Origin: Flectonema sp. DT1601
Taxonomy: Eukaryota > Euglenozoa > Diplonemea > Diplonemida > Diplonemidae
Direction of reading: 5' to 3'
NCBI GenBank assembly: GCA_964019425.1
Contig: OZ025786.1
Location: 62,001 to 126,000, forward strand
DNA length: 64,000 nt
The position numbers and the translations under genes were made by a program. The notes beneath the pieces are model-generated. The model was not told the origin of the DNA. It made no database searches and was given only the letters and a program-made list of their open reading frames with translations. Below, one piece after another: positions 22,092 to 33,143 of the stretch; within the stretch, counting starts at the first letter, position 1, and every line of letters starts with the position of its first letter.

Positions 22092-23318
22092 TTATGACGA
22101 GAGCATCTTAAGAACATAAGCATCGAATTGGTTGCCGCGGAAAGATGTAATTATTTTGTACAAGTCAGCAACAGTTGTATTTTTATCAACAAGTACTTTG
22201 TGAATGTTTGACAGAATGCCATGAAGTTTTGTGTTTAGAAAAGTTGAGTAAAGGACTTCTTTAGTACCACACTCAGCAGCGACCATCATCTGCTGAAGGA
22301 ATTTCAAAACGTGGTCACCTCCGAAAGCTCCACAACCCCAGTTTCCAGTTGCGACAGATCTACCACCAAGACGAAAACCAGCATAAGCTTTATTTAACTC
22401 TCTGTTTACCATACATTCCTCGAATTGGGAATTATATGTGTAAGTAACCATTGCGTCAATAGCAAGGATATCAGGTAGTGGTGTACTAACAGATTGTAAT
22501 GACTGAAGAGGTTCACAAGTAAAGCTATCAAGGTACCCTGAGTACGAAGAGTATTGCAATGCATTAGTCACAGTAACGACATCATTATCATCTAATGTTG
22601 AAAACAATGGAAGGCAAAGCATTAGTTCTTGTTTTATGCTGAAAAGAACTTCTTCTTGGGTAGCGGATGCGATATTTTTATGAATTTGAAGCCTCTTGTT
22701 AGCGAAGTCAACGTGAGATGATGCTGTATTGAAATCTTCAATCTTATGATCGCTACTGACTTGGAGTTTAACTGAAGAGATCGGAGTAGTTGAAGTCTCC
22801 CACGGACAGATATCATCAGACTTTAATGAATCACGTTTGAATGTTAATATCTCATGTTCTCGGTTAGTCATCCACTCATCTGAAGTGACGTGTTTAAAGT
22901 ACTCAAAGAAACAATTGATTCTAGCAACCCCTACGGAGTCTCTGTATCGAAAGATTCCATAATTCATAAAAGAGATGTCTCCGATTTCGTGATCTTTTGT
23001 TGACAGTCGAGGAATCATGTTCCAGAATCCACAAATTAATAAATCTCTGCAGTCCCCTCTCGTTAATACTACTTCACCATCTTCTGTTAGGATTGGAACT
23101 TCTTTTAAAGTACTCTTGTTCAACGCGTCTCTCAGTTTGTTAGCAACCTCCACGAACGTTCCCTCATCCGAAAATGACATTTCAACTGCTGCTTGAAATC
23201 CCGACAAGGTGCAGTTCTTCCCAGCAATAATTTGATTCTCAACCTCAGAAGCTGTCAGGGGGTCGGTTCCCATAACTTTTAAAGTATTCTTCACATATTC
23301 CGATACGTGTAATGTCAT
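22092..23318 (-). CDS. PARG: Poly(ADP-ribose) glycohydrolase-like protein
   Basis: A 408-residue protein with the PARG catalytic (macrodomain-type) fold. PARG normally hydrolyses ribose-ribose bonds in poly(ADP-ribose) in the nucleus or cytoplasm. Recognised blocks in order: SSHVDFANK, the catalytic TQEEVLF, QYSSYSGYLDSF, VNRELNKAYAGF, and the highly conserved ATGNWGCGAFGGD, followed by VADLYKIITSF. The spacing from VDFAN to QEE is as in human PARG, but the Gly-Gly-Gly of the signature loop is replaced by residues of RLQIHKNIASAT. The two catalytic glutamates (QEE) remain. ATG 23316-23318 is preferred over the longer hydrophobic ORF extension. Single exon. Activity is therefore uncertain. Confidence 0.85.
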   Translation of the reverse strand: MTLHVSEYVKNTLKVMGTDPLTASEVENQIIAGKNCTLSGFQAAVEMSFSDEGTFVEVANKLRDALNKSTLKEVPILTEDGEVVLTRGDCRDLLICGFWNMIPRLSTKDHEIGDISFMNYGIFRYRDSVGVARINCFFEYFKHVTSDEWMTNREHEILTFKRDSLKSDDICPWETSTTPISSVKLQVSSDHKIEDFNTASSHVDFANKRLQIHKNIASATQEEVLFSIKQELMLCLPLFSTLDDNDVVTVTNALQYSSYSGYLDSFTCEPLQSLQSVSTPLPDILAIDAMVTYTYNSQFEECMVNRELNKAYAGFRLGGRSVATGNWGCGAFGGDHVLKFLQQMMVAAECGTKEVLYSTFLNTKLHGILSNIHKVLVDKNTTVADLYKIITSFRGNQFDAYVLKMLSS

Positions 23319-23852
23319 TTTAGATTGGTAGCTAATTTTAAAAATTAGAATGAAGAGAAAAAAAATCACCGAAAATGAGGAAAACTTTCGTACCTGTTAC
23401 ATTTCTCCTGGAAACTGAACTAAAAGAGTACTGCGAGTCAAAACCAACAATTTCTGTCGCTAAAACGGATTTTAATGAGTGAAACAAACAGAAACAGCAA
23501 CTGGAAGAAAAGAAAAAAAAAACGACCCCTTTAAGGAGCTTTTGCCTCAGCACTAATAATAAGAGAGTCACGAATAAGGTGTACGCACGTAGACAACAAG
23601 AATGAGAAGAAAAAAAAAAAGAAAAAAAAGAAGAAAAAGAAGAAAAAGAAGAAGGGAATACATTTTACACAGAAATAAATCTGCGCTGTTAGGGTCATTT
23701 TAATTTTTCAGTTTCCTTTTTTTTTTTTTTTTTTTTTTTTTCCTTTTAATTTTTAATAAAAGTCACAGAGCAAAAACACTTAAACTAAAAGCAAGCTGGT
23801 TTAATCGTGTACAATACGTGTTAAGAACTCCACTCCGACCCCCCCTCCTTGA
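23319..23852. other. Intergenic with poly(T) and poly(A)-rich runs
   Basis: Spacer between the PARG-like gene and the FYVE gene. Purine-rich A/G run at 23600-23660 and a T run of about 23 nt near 23718. No gene. Confidence 0.6.
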
Positions 23853-25577
23853 CTATCGTCGCAAGTCTTCCATTGATTTCCGCAGGCATTCAGAACAGAC
23901 ACGACTGGGAGTGTTTGGATCTGTTGTGGTGTAGTTGTGTGAATAACATTACTAAAAGTATTCTCTTAAGGGTTTAAAGTAATAAAAGAACATACCAACG
24001 TGAGGTAATAATAACTTATTAGAACTACATGGACCACAAAACACTCCACCACATGCTCGGCAATGATGACGTCGACGAAGTAGAGTAAAAGCTCTGAGAC
24101 ATATCTCACACTCTTTCACATCAGAGTCTGGTTTCCATTCTGGAGCTGTTGGTTCGTTGGTTCCAATATCGTATTCGTCTTTCTTTGAACGAGACTCTTC
24201 TTTTACTATTCTCTTTAAAGCAGCACGTGGATTAGATTTCTCAGTGTGGACTCTCATCAAATCTCTTAACTCTTGTCCAGGAGAAACCTCAGTAATCTGA
24301 ACTTTATCATGAGGTGGTCTTGCTAAGCAGACTTGTCTAATAATCGGAAGACTGTCCAGTGGTTGGGAAGGAGCATTTCTCGGATCAGGTTTTTGTTTCA
24401 TAACAAACATGACATCAGGTTCTCCAGTTGAAGTCTTTAATTGAATTAAAACTCGAGGTGTTCCTGAGTGTTTCTGTAAGAATATTGAATCGATTGTCTG
24501 AAGTTCAATAACTCTTCTAATCTCACCATCTTCTTTAGTAAATAACAACAACGCTGAAGTCAACACCATCAGTCTCTTGTGTCTAAATCCCCTGTTAGAA
24601 ATCTTTTCTATCACACAACAAGCATATGCCTTTGTCCCTGGAAAGCTTTTCTTTGCTGCATCGCACATTTTAACGGGTTTCGGCATTTCTTGTTTGGTAG
24701 AATTGATTTTTTCTTTTAGAGAGATTTCTTTTATTTTTGATTTTTGGATCTTATTCGATTTTACTTCCTTTCCGTTGACAGCCCCCCCCTCTGGTGTAGG
24801 AGGGTCAGTTGACGGAGTTACTTTTGTAGTGACCGTGAGATCTGTTTCTAAGAGAGTCCTTGTTTGACCATCCTCGAACCTAACATCATACTGAGCTGGA
24901 AAACAGTTCAGTTTAACATTAACAACATCAGCGCTGTATGTGACTCCGCTGTATGTGTACATAACTTTTTGTGATGTTTTATATTTTGGTTCTGGTTTTG
25001 GCTGTAAGTCCGACTCAATCAAATCTCTCGTCGACCCATCTTCGAACTGAACTGAATACGACGGATAAGAAATAGAAACAACACTACCAACGTAATTAAT
25101 ATTCTCATAGGTGTATACTAGTCTGTCATTAATTGAGTATTTTGGTTGTTTTACCTGAAGAGTTCCTGCGATTGATAGCCTGTCTTCTTCTGTGGTTCTC
25201 TCATGTCCATTATCAAACTTTATAACATAAGAAGGAGGTGAGACAGTAGTGTCAATGCCAACTATTACAGCTAGACACGATGAATCACTTTGTTGGTATT
25301 GAATACGGTCACCTTTTCTATAAAGAGGTGGCTGTCGTTTTACTGATGGAGGTGGATATCTGTTTGGAGTTGTCAAACCTGATAACCCAACTGATCGATG
25401 CATTAAACAAGATGATGCGATAGAACTGTTGTCGGCTACTCCACTACTGCTATCGCTGTCGCTTTCACTGTTGTCGATTAAAACTCTTCTACGTGATCCT
25501 GCTGGTCTTGCTCTTGCCATAGTAACGTGACGTAAACCCCCGTCATCACTGCTTGAGCCATCTGACGAATCTCCCAT
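23853..25577 (-). CDS. Tudor-like repeats, PH-like and FYVE zinc-finger protein
   Basis: A two-exon gene (23996-25577 and 23853-23920, donor GTATGT, acceptor AACAG, 75-nt intron) encoding 549 residues. A Ser/Asp-rich N-terminus is followed by three Tudor-like small beta-barrel repeats (residues about 85-250; for example YVGSVVSISYPSYSVQFEDG). A Lys-rich linker precedes a PH-like segment (about 315-395; RGFRHKRLMVLTSALLLF...). The FYVE finger (about 475-545) has the signature RRRHHCRACGG and CSSNKLLLPHV. The intron splits the FYVE finger; exon 2 supplies the last Cys pair (SRVCSECL), which confirms the splice. FYVE fingers bind PI3P on endosomes. Tudor repeats with FYVE is an uncommon combination. 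Confidence 0.8.
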
Positions 25578-26449
25578 ATCTAATTCCTCACTCTGTTATT
25601 ATAAGTTAATTGATATATCAATCTGTTGTCACAAATGGTCTCATCCGATCAAGAACAGTGGTGACATAACGGGTGCGTTGTGGATTTTTTCTTTTTCTTA
25701 TTGTCGTTTCATTTTCTTTGTTAATTTCAAAGGTCACCATATTTTCTTTTTCTTTCGTACATTTTTTTCGATACTCGCGGATGTTTCAGCATTTTTTTTT
25801 TTTTTCCCCTTTTTTTTATTAGTAAACAAAAACAAAAAAAAAGGAAAAGAACACGAAAGTCTTAAGAACAAACAACGTAACGCAGAGAGCCACTTCTTTG
25901 CTCAATGCAGGACACAGAACACAGTGGCTTACCCAGGGCTTCGAAGGAATTTGCAAACGCGTTGTTGTTATTCAAAAAAGACACAAAAAAGAAGAAAACG
26001 GGGAATACATAAATGGGGTGCTGTACAAGTGAAAATCTTACAAAAACTACAAGAGGGGACTCCGAGGGGAATTGGACTGTACAGTAGTGTGAGTGAATTC
26101 TCTCACCACACCCGCGACGAACACTTTTTTTTTGTTTTCCGTGGGGGACTCAAAGCCTCAGTCCTCCCTTTCGTTATTCATTTTCCTTTTTTTTTTTTTC
26201 ATTTCTTTTTTGTTCATTATCTTCGTTATGATGTCATTGTTCCAGTTCCAGTAGTCCTCTAAGGCTTAAAACAGTCGGCTGAACCGACTGATGCTGCCAA
26301 CAATTTTGACGAATTGCCTTCTGTTGAATTGTTTAATTCAACATTTAATAAAACTCTAACAACACAACGACTAGTGAGTCATTCAACATCGTCAGGTTGA
26401 GAGAGAGCTTTTCTAGTGAAAGTTAAGCTGTCGAACAAGAGAAGGAAAC
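25578..26449. other. Intergenic, T-rich
   Basis: Short T runs at 25790-25815 and 26185-26200. The 194-codon plus-strand ORF here is Phe-rich from these runs and is not credible. Nothing else seen. Confidence 0.6.
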
Positions 26450-28336
26450 TCATGCATTTGGATCAGCAGTAATGATCTTCGAAGAAGCAGTCACAGTATT
26501 ACCAGCAGTCCAATCAGATCTCATTGGTGAATACTCAACACGAATAGTGCTTCCGATATCATCAGTCCCGACGAGGTACTGAAGACCATCTCCCTCAGCG
26601 AGTTCAGTGACGTCAACTTCACCAGACGAAGTACATCTGACCCATCTCATATTTAATTGAGTGTGTTCCTCACCACCAGTGTATTCATATGATACTTCGA
26701 GAACTGTTCCTTCAACACATTCACCAACTACTTCTAATCCAGTACAAGTTGGGAATCCTGGTTGAACTGGTTGAGTAATGTCAAATACAATTGAAGTAAA
26801 GTTTCCGTCTTCATAAGCCAACACTTCACATCTCATACACCTCCCGACATCTGATTCTGTTGGAGTGTATGAGAGTGAATTACAATCAGCTAATAGATCG
26901 AATCCATTGTAGTCATTACTCCTCAGCCATCTGATGTGTAAAATAGTATCTCTGTCTTCTTGACTATCAGGGACTTCTGTGTCTGAAACAGGGTAGTAGT
27001 TGCACTTTTCTTTGTTGTATTTGCTGGTTGTTTTTCTGTCTTCGCTGACCTTATCAACACCATCTACTAAATATTTATACTCATGTTCACCAGGTGGTAA
27101 ATAAAGATAAGTTTGAAATGATGTTTCAGAACCACTCACAACCTTCTCAAGTTGAATAGGACTGTCCCAATCATTCATTGATCCTGTGACTAGCACTTCT
27201 TTTGCTTCTCCAGATACCTGTTTTTAATTTATATTTTTTTATAAATTCACAATGAGGACATATAACAAGACTACTTCAAAAATAAAACAAACCCTAAAGA
27301 AGACCGGGAAGATACAAGAACTGTGGAATACATCTGTTCTACTCTTGTGTGCTGGTCGTGTATCCTGTTTTGAGTGTTTTATGGATTTCAGATGATTTAT
27401 TATTTTTGTGTTAATTAAAAATATACAAACCTGCAGACAGACTCTCAACACAACTGGGATGCCCTCTATAGGAGTAGATCCCTTGTAAGGTGAGTCTTCT
27501 TGTCTTCCAAGACTGATTGATTGTAATTTGAGAGGTTTTCCAACTGATTGTTTTCGTTGAAGCTCTAGTAAGAAACCATCAGCTTCAGCTTTCACGAGAT
27601 CCTCATCCAGCGAAGTAGGAATGAATCCTTCTGTGATACAGAAGGCTACCTTTCCCTGCATTCGGTCAGCTATATCCATCTCTCCATCAGTTATGGTAAC
27701 ACTGTCAACCTTATTGAGATATGCTGAGCAGACTGCTGCTGTCATCACTCGATATGTTGGTGTTGAAGCCAATGGATTTCCTTCTAAACTTATCGCACTC
27801 AGAGATGGTAAAAACGGAAGATGTTTAAAAGTAGTGATATCGTTGAAATTTAACGACAATAATTTTAAATTAGGCAGCGATCCCAATCCCTCAAAACTAC
27901 TAATCGAATTGTTACTGAGCGCCAAACTTTCTAAACTATTTAGATAAGAAAGTCCAGACAAACTCTCTATACAATTCCCTGTTAAGTATAGATGTCTTAA
28001 TTTCGGTAAGGCTAATTCACCGACACCCGATGTTGGTAAGGCACCTCCCCATAAAAAAGCAACTGAGCTGATATTATTCAAAGAGAGGTCAAGCATTTTT
28101 AAATCAACCAATCTGATGTAAGGATCGAATACGTCGAAATCGTTCTCTCGGAGATATAAGAATTCAACATCAGGATACTCGTAGGCAATCTGTTTAATGG
28201 AATTCAAATCCTGTTTGTTGAGAACTAACTTTTCTTTTACTGAGGTGCTCCTTCCTCTGCTACATGATCTTGCTGGAGCCCTTCCATTTCTGCTGTAGGT
28301 CGGACCTCTGCTACTGCTGCGGTGATAAGTACTCAT
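26450..28336 (-). CDS. AIR9-like microtubule-associated protein: LRR, CBM48 and A9 domains
   Basis: Two exons (27431-28336, 26450-27217; donor GTTTGT, acceptor AACAG, phase 0) give 557 residues. The N-terminal 35 residues are basic and Ser-rich (YSRNGRAPARSCSRGRSTS), as in AIR9. LRRs of the SDS22 type follow (FLYLRENDFDVFDPYIRLVD, LKLLSLNFNDITTFKHL). The exon junction recreates a CBM48/AMPK-beta-like domain (VLRVCLQ joined to VSGEAKEVLVTGSMNDW, then YLPPGEHEYKYLVDG). Two AIR9-type Ig-like repeats follow, the second clear (EVSYEYTGGEE...MRWVRC...DDIGSTIRVEYSPMRSDWTAG). AIR9 proteins bind cortical or subpellicular microtubules in plants and trypanosomatids. The CBM48 insertion between LRRs and A9 repeats is notable. 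Confidence 0.75.
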
Positions 28337-28532
28337 GGTTGTGTTTATATGGGTTTATTTATTTATTTTTTTTCTTTATTTGATTTTTTTTTAAAAAAAA
28401 AAAAAAAAGGAACTGTTTTTTTCCCACCCACGTTTCTGAATGAATTGAAATAGAGTTGACATTTAGTTTGGGATAATGAGAGTGAACAAGTGTTAATGAA
28501 ATCGAAACACGATAACAATAACAAAAAATATA

Positions 28533-29906
28533 TCAGTCAAAATTTTATTTCCTTACCAAAAAACACTGTTTTTCCCCCCACTGTATTTTTGGTGAAACTA
28601 TAAGATTTTCTCTCGATTTTTTTTAGATTTTATTTATTTCTTTCCGATCTATTAAAATACGCAATTCCCGGTCCTCGTACACTGGTAACTTGTGTGCTGT
28701 TTCACATTTTTCGACGATTCACCCGATTTTTTAAAATTCAGGATGAAAAGAAGTTGATCCGAAATCGGGATCGGAATCAGCGGGAAAAAATCATAAAATT
28801 CTACCCCTCGGTCGGGCTTTCGGGGGTCAGTACGTGTGTGTGGGCAGCCGCCAGCTTTTGACTGGGGATACCGGGTACTAAAATTCGGGCGAATCACTTC
28901 AAGGCGAAATTTATGCTGGGGTGGATGGCAGCAGCTAACAGGGATATTACCTGGGATCGTTTTCCAACTGGGCATGGCAAAGGCCCATGGGATTCCGAGG
29001 GTTATCAACTGAAGAAGTTTGCTCTTGACATCGCGCGCTCCGCCAAACAATACGAGATGCAAGGAGAAATAGTTGACGCAAGATCACTGTATGAAGTTGC
29101 GAGCAAGAGAATGAAACTCGCTGCTTCGACGCATGTTGTTTGCTCACGAGTGTTTAACTTCTTACCTGACCTAGTTGATATCTCCCCCCGCTACGGCAGC
29201 ATGACCCTACCCGGCATCCAGAGCAACTTCTTCTCCTTCCGCTCTCTCGTGAACGGCTATCAGAATGAGATTCAGCAATACACAATGGGATATCGTGCTC
29301 TATCGTGTTTCTGTGCGCACTGCATCAGAGCAGTGCGCACTGCATCAGAGCAGACCACGAGCTGTGCGAGTTACAGAGCCAGACTTGGATAGTAGCAGTA
29401 GTAGCGGTAGTTCAGACACCAGCTTTGATGACGACGATGACGACGACAGTTCTGATGACACCTCCTAGCTCATCATAATTCCAAAGAATAAGGTCAGAAA
29501 AGTAGTGTGTCAAAAGTGTCCAAAAATAAGTGTGGAAAAGTGGTTAAAAAATACTGTAGTAAGCTGACGGCTACCCCACTGTACAAGAATCAGTTTTATG
29601 ATATTTTTGCTCGATTTTTTTTTTATTTAATCGGGCTGACCCCCATCTACGCGAATAAGCACTTCGATTTATTTCCAGGTGAGAGACTCATCCATGGTTG
29701 ACCGAAAAGATGAAACTGCGAAATCTCGGTTGTGAGTTTGAAGGATGCTCTTCAGATTTAGGAATTCCGATTATTAGTCGGGCAGGATCACATGTTTCCG
29801 CGCATTTAAATGCAGCTTTGGTCGGCACATTTACTCCTCACAGCAATTTTGTGGTCCACTTTTCCGTTTTTGCCTATTTTTGATAAGGAAATAAAATTTT
29901 GACTGA
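28533..29906. mobile_element. DNA transposon with 30-bp terminal inverted repeats
   Basis: The left end (28533, TCAGTCAAAATTTTATTTCC, continuing TTACCAAAAA) and the right end (29906, reverse complement identical but for one base) form about 30-bp inverted repeats. TA at both outer edges fits a TA target duplication inside an (AT)n run, as for Tc1/mariner/pogo elements. Length is about 1374 bp. It interrupts the spacer between the AIR9-like gene and PCNA. Confidence 0.8.
28913..29392 (+). CDS. ORF inside the TIR transposon, unknown
   Basis: A 159-codon plus-strand ORF (start MLGWMAAANRDITWD), opposite to all host genes, which fits its being carried by the transposon. The segment EGYQLKKFALDIARSAKQY and downstream looks like ordinary protein, but no transposase motif is recognised. 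Near its end a 20-bp unit (TGCGCACTGCATCAGAGCAG) is duplicated at 29314-29353, which shifts the frame. In another frame an Asp/Ser-rich tail (SSDTSFDDDDDDD) ends at a stop near 29466, so the original product may have been longer. An antisense ORF at 28652-29062 is the alternative. Confidence 0.35.
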   Translation: MLGWMAAANRDITWDRFPTGHGKGPWDSEGYQLKKFALDIARSAKQYEMQGEIVDARSLYEVASKRMKLAASTHVVCSRVFNFLPDLVDISPRYGSMTLPGIQSNFFSFRSLVNGYQNEIQQYTMGYRALSCFCAHCIRAVRTASEQTTSCASYRARLG

Positions 29907-30464
29907 TATATATAATCGAGACTTTGATCCCGTTCGGGAATTCCTGTCGAGGGAGTGAAGCTCATCAGAAATCAGAAATCCTTCACCAACACGAATACAA
30001 ATGTGTTTTTTTTTTTTTTTTTTTTTCCTTTCGTAGTCGCAAAAAGCGAAGACAAGAAGCCCGACATATTTTTAGTGCTGCAGGTTGTCAATTAGATAGT
30101 GACTTGTTGCTCAAAAAAAAAATTAAAAAAAAAAACTTCTATCCGAGAGCGGGGGAAGGGACACAGCATCCAGTGATACAATGTGTTCACCTGAGAACCC
30201 CATTTTTTGACACTTCTTTTGAGTTCTTCTTTTTGTTTTTTTTTTGTTTTTTTTTTCTTTTTCTTTTTCAAAGTAACAATGAATGAGGGGAGGAAACTAT
30301 ACTGCGCGAAGACACATTATCGTGCTTCATATTCGGTTTTTTTATTTTTTTTTTTTTTTTTTTTTTTTTCGTATCTTTTGAAAAGCCCTTCAAAAATACG
30401 CTTTTAAGTAAAACGATATTTGAAAGGCTGAATAACTGTGAACTGAACAAAGGTAACTGATAAA

Positions 30465-30505
<41 letters not shown>

Positions 30506-30535
30506 GATGTACAAAATGTTATCGGAAGTCAACAC
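29907..30535. other. Intergenic with long poly(T) runs
   Basis: Poly(T) runs near 30008, 30348 and 30470 (the last about 35 nt), just downstream of the PCNA stop. No gene. Confidence 0.6.
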
Positions 30536-31836
30536 CTATTCAGCATCGTCGGCATCATTATCGCCTCCTTCTTCTTCGTTACCGACCTTAGGAGCCAAGT
30601 AGTAACGTAGAAAACCGAGTTTTTTGCGTGGGGCGTCCTTGTCGCCTTTCTCGTCGTTGTTGGAGTTGATTTCGAACTCTACTTGGAGAGGTACGTCAGG
30701 TGCGATCATTAATCTAACAGTGTCAGATACAACTTGTGCTTTTGAAAACATCGTCAGATATCTCAATGCGAATTGAAGAGTTACTGGCTCCTTACAATCA
30801 ATGCTGACTTCGTTACTTTGAAGTTTTGATGGCTTTTCCATTGTCCCTCTCTTCTTTGTTTTTGGAGCTTCTTCATCATCTTCTACTTTGAGCTCTCCGT
30901 TGGTATCTTCTTGTGACGCTTCGACACCCTTTTCCTTTTTAACTTTAACAATTGTTTCTTCTTCCTTCTTTACCTTTTCAATCTTCTCATCTTTGACGTT
31001 CTCCTCTTTCTTCGCTCTCTTGAGAGTTGGTGTGGAGTTACCGAGACCAGTGTTCTGATCAGCGTTGCGAGCAGCCTGAAGTTTTTTTTTGTTGTTGTTG
31101 TAAATTTGTAAAGAAAAAGAAGATAATTTACACATGACTGGCTATCGCGGTAACAATCCAAAAGCATAGCTGTCTGATACGCGATACGAGCAACAGTCTC
31201 GCATATATATCTGACCCTGATACTACTCAGGAAGCAGCAGGGGACACATGATATGCTGAGGGGTGATGTAATTAAATATGGTTTCCATACCTTAAGAATA
31301 ATTTTACCGTTTCCGATATCTCCGCTAGCGCTGAAGGCGACGTGGTCTCTGGTGACCTCAATTGTGACGGCGTCTCCAAAGTTTGCGATGTCTCGACAGA
31401 TTCGAGCGAATTCAGATGAAGGGAGTTGGACACCAGCTTTGTAATCTTGGTCTGGAATTCCAAGTGACTCTGAATCGATTTCCATTAATTTCATTGAGAA
31501 CTCGGATACTTTTTCTTCACCAGAATCCTGTAGTCTGATGTTCAACAGATCACCTTCATCTTCAGAAGTGAGGATGATCGAATCGTTGTTAACTCCTTTA
31601 ATCATTTTAGCTAAGTTTCCTATGCTGACACCCAATTGAATATTCTTCTCACATCTGTATGAGTGAAACTGATCACTCGTTAATTCCAATGACACTAAAC
31701 TAACGTGACTGCTGTCCATAGCCTGAACCTGCATCTGTGAGTCGGTACATTCAAAAGTACATTCGTTAACAACTTCCTTCAATGATTCAATAATTTGTCT
31801 GAAAGTCTTAGCAGGTCTGATCTCAGCGTGGAACAT
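30536..31836 (-). CDS. PCNA: PCNA, sliding clamp, with large charged insertion
   Basis: Two exons (31291-31836, 30536-31075) encode 361 residues; the usual length is about 260. Exon 1 holds the first domain and the start of the second (FRQIIESLKEVVNECTFEC, the DNA-facing region, and AMDSSHVSLVSLEL). Exon 2 resumes with a Lys/Glu-rich insertion of about 80 residues (about 185-270; KKEENVKDEKIEKVKKEEE) before the conserved EPVTLQFALRYLTMF. The C-terminus has the usual RLMIAPDVPLQVEFEI and GFLRYYLAPKV, then an acidic tail. The clamp encircles DNA and tethers polymerases. Related insertions are known in kinetoplastid PCNAs. Donor GTATGG, acceptor TTCAG; the 215-nt intron carries one copy of the 123-bp satellite family. 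Confidence 0.93.
31177..31259 (-). repeat. Single partial copy of the intronic 123-bp unit
   Basis: About 83 bp inside the PCNA intron match the tandem units at 38628-39183 and 57970-59620. It starts (minus strand) at TCAGCATATCATGTGTCCCC and ends after TATCGCGT. It carries the variant GCGAGAC, also seen in the last unit of the 38.6-kb array. Confidence 0.95.
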
Positions 31837-32084
31837 TTTAAGGAATAGTAGCGGGGGGGTTTGATGCCCTTTTATTATTTAATGAAATGGTATTTAAAAG
31901 GAATTCAGAAATAACAAAAAGTCTTATTTTTCCTAATTAAAACACAACAAGGAAACGTAAAGAGAACAGCAATAGCATTGCTACGATAACACACAGTGAA
32001 CACGGGAAGATATAGGAGGGAAGTGTTCACCGCAATGATGAGAGAGAAATAAGAAAAAAAGAATCAAGAACGGACTTGATTGCC

Positions 32085-33035
32085 CTACGGTTTACGGTTC
32101 TCCATTCCGAGTCTTCTTCTGACAGCATCAACCTTTTGGTTGGCACGGTACTTTCTCTGGGCCAAGTTGTATGGTCTGTTGGCCTTGAGTTTGTAGCTAC
32201 GTGGCTTCTTCTCGGACGCCTTCTGCTTTCTGGCGGCGGTGACCTGAGTTGGGTTTCTGGCCTTAGGGTTCTTTCTGATCTCCTCGTGAACCTTAACGTA
32301 CATCTCTTCCAAGTCGTCAACGTCTTCAATACCGACAGCGATGTATCTGGAGAAGTGACACTTGTACTTGTCAGGGTCCTCTTCCTTCATCTCCTCCATC
32401 CACTCACCAACGTGAGCTCCCATGATACGACTGCGATGAGTCTCAGCATCAAGGGATCCGTTCGATGGGTTGTATCCAGGGAATCTCTTGTCACTGTGAG
32501 GAACGTTGAGTCCACCGTCAACAGCTCCCTTCAAACATGCGAAAACTCTGTTTCCGATAGTTGGGCGGGCAAGACCAATGTCAAGGAAGGCCTTGAATGG
32601 ACGGCTTCCATCCTTCTCTCTCTTGTACTTCTTCTCATCGAACTGGAAGTGTTCGCCATCACATTCCTTGACACCTTCGTACTTCTTCTCCAATCCCTTG
32701 AGGGTGAGGATACGACGGGCAAGAAGGAGACCAGTTGCGTAGCAAGCAGCGTAGTTGGCGTATCCGATCTTCACACCGTAGTCCTTAAGCTCCCATGAGT
32801 AGGCAGACGCGTGGGTACGGTCTCCCTTCAACTCAGCAGAGACAATCTGACAAGTGGCGTGTCTGTTACTGATACGAGCAACCAAACGGTACTTGGCGGC
32901 CTGGTACTTGTTCTTGGCTTGGGTGACCAACAAACGGCGCTGAAGGTAGTCAGTCTTTCCCTCACGTCTACGACGATACTTGACCTGGTACCTCTTAAAG
33001 TACGCGTTGTTCTTCTGAACCTTTACGAATGGCAT
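32085..33035 (-). CDS. RPL5: 60S ribosomal protein L5 (uL18)
   Basis: A 316-residue single-exon protein with the full eukaryotic uL18/L5 sequence: the N-terminus [20 protein letters not shown], the [14 protein letters not shown] basic block, [44 protein letters not shown], and a basic C-terminal tail. It binds 5S rRNA in the large-subunit central protuberance. Just before the ATG the minus strand has CTTCACTACTCTCAG, a good splice acceptor 15 nt from the start, which fits trans-splicing since no upstream coding exon is needed. Codon use is cleaner (C/G at third positions) than in the neighbouring genes, as expected for high expression. Confidence 0.97.
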   Translation of the reverse strand: MPFVKVQKNNAYFKRYQVKYRRRREGKTDYLQRRLLVTQAKNKYQAAKYRLVARISNRHATCQIVSAELKGDRTHASAYSWELKDYGVKIGYANYAACYATGLLLARRILTLKGLEKKYEGVKECDGEHFQFDEKKYKREKDGSRPFKAFLDIGLARPTIGNRVFACLKGAVDGGLNVPHSDKRFPGYNPSNGSLDAETHRSRIMGAHVGEWMEEMKEEDPDKYKCHFSRYIAVGIEDVDDLEEMYVKVHEEIRKNPKARNPTQVTAARKQKASEKKPRSYKLKANRPYNLAQRKYRANQKVDAVRRRLGMENRKP

Positions 33036-33143
33036 TGTTCTTAATTAACTGAGAGTAGTGAAGATGAATAACACAAACCACACTAATCACATTATAAATA
33101 AGGAGATGGATGTCACATATCAGCTGCTCTAACAGAAGGAAAT

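Noticed and set aside
28652-29062. Antisense ORF in the TIR transposon as the transposase
   Set aside because: It has no DDE motif and composition is no better than the plus-strand ORF.
31177-31259. C/D-box snoRNA in the intronic unit
   Set aside because: TGATAA and CTGA are present, but box spacing and terminal stem do not fit; worth a covariance-model test only.
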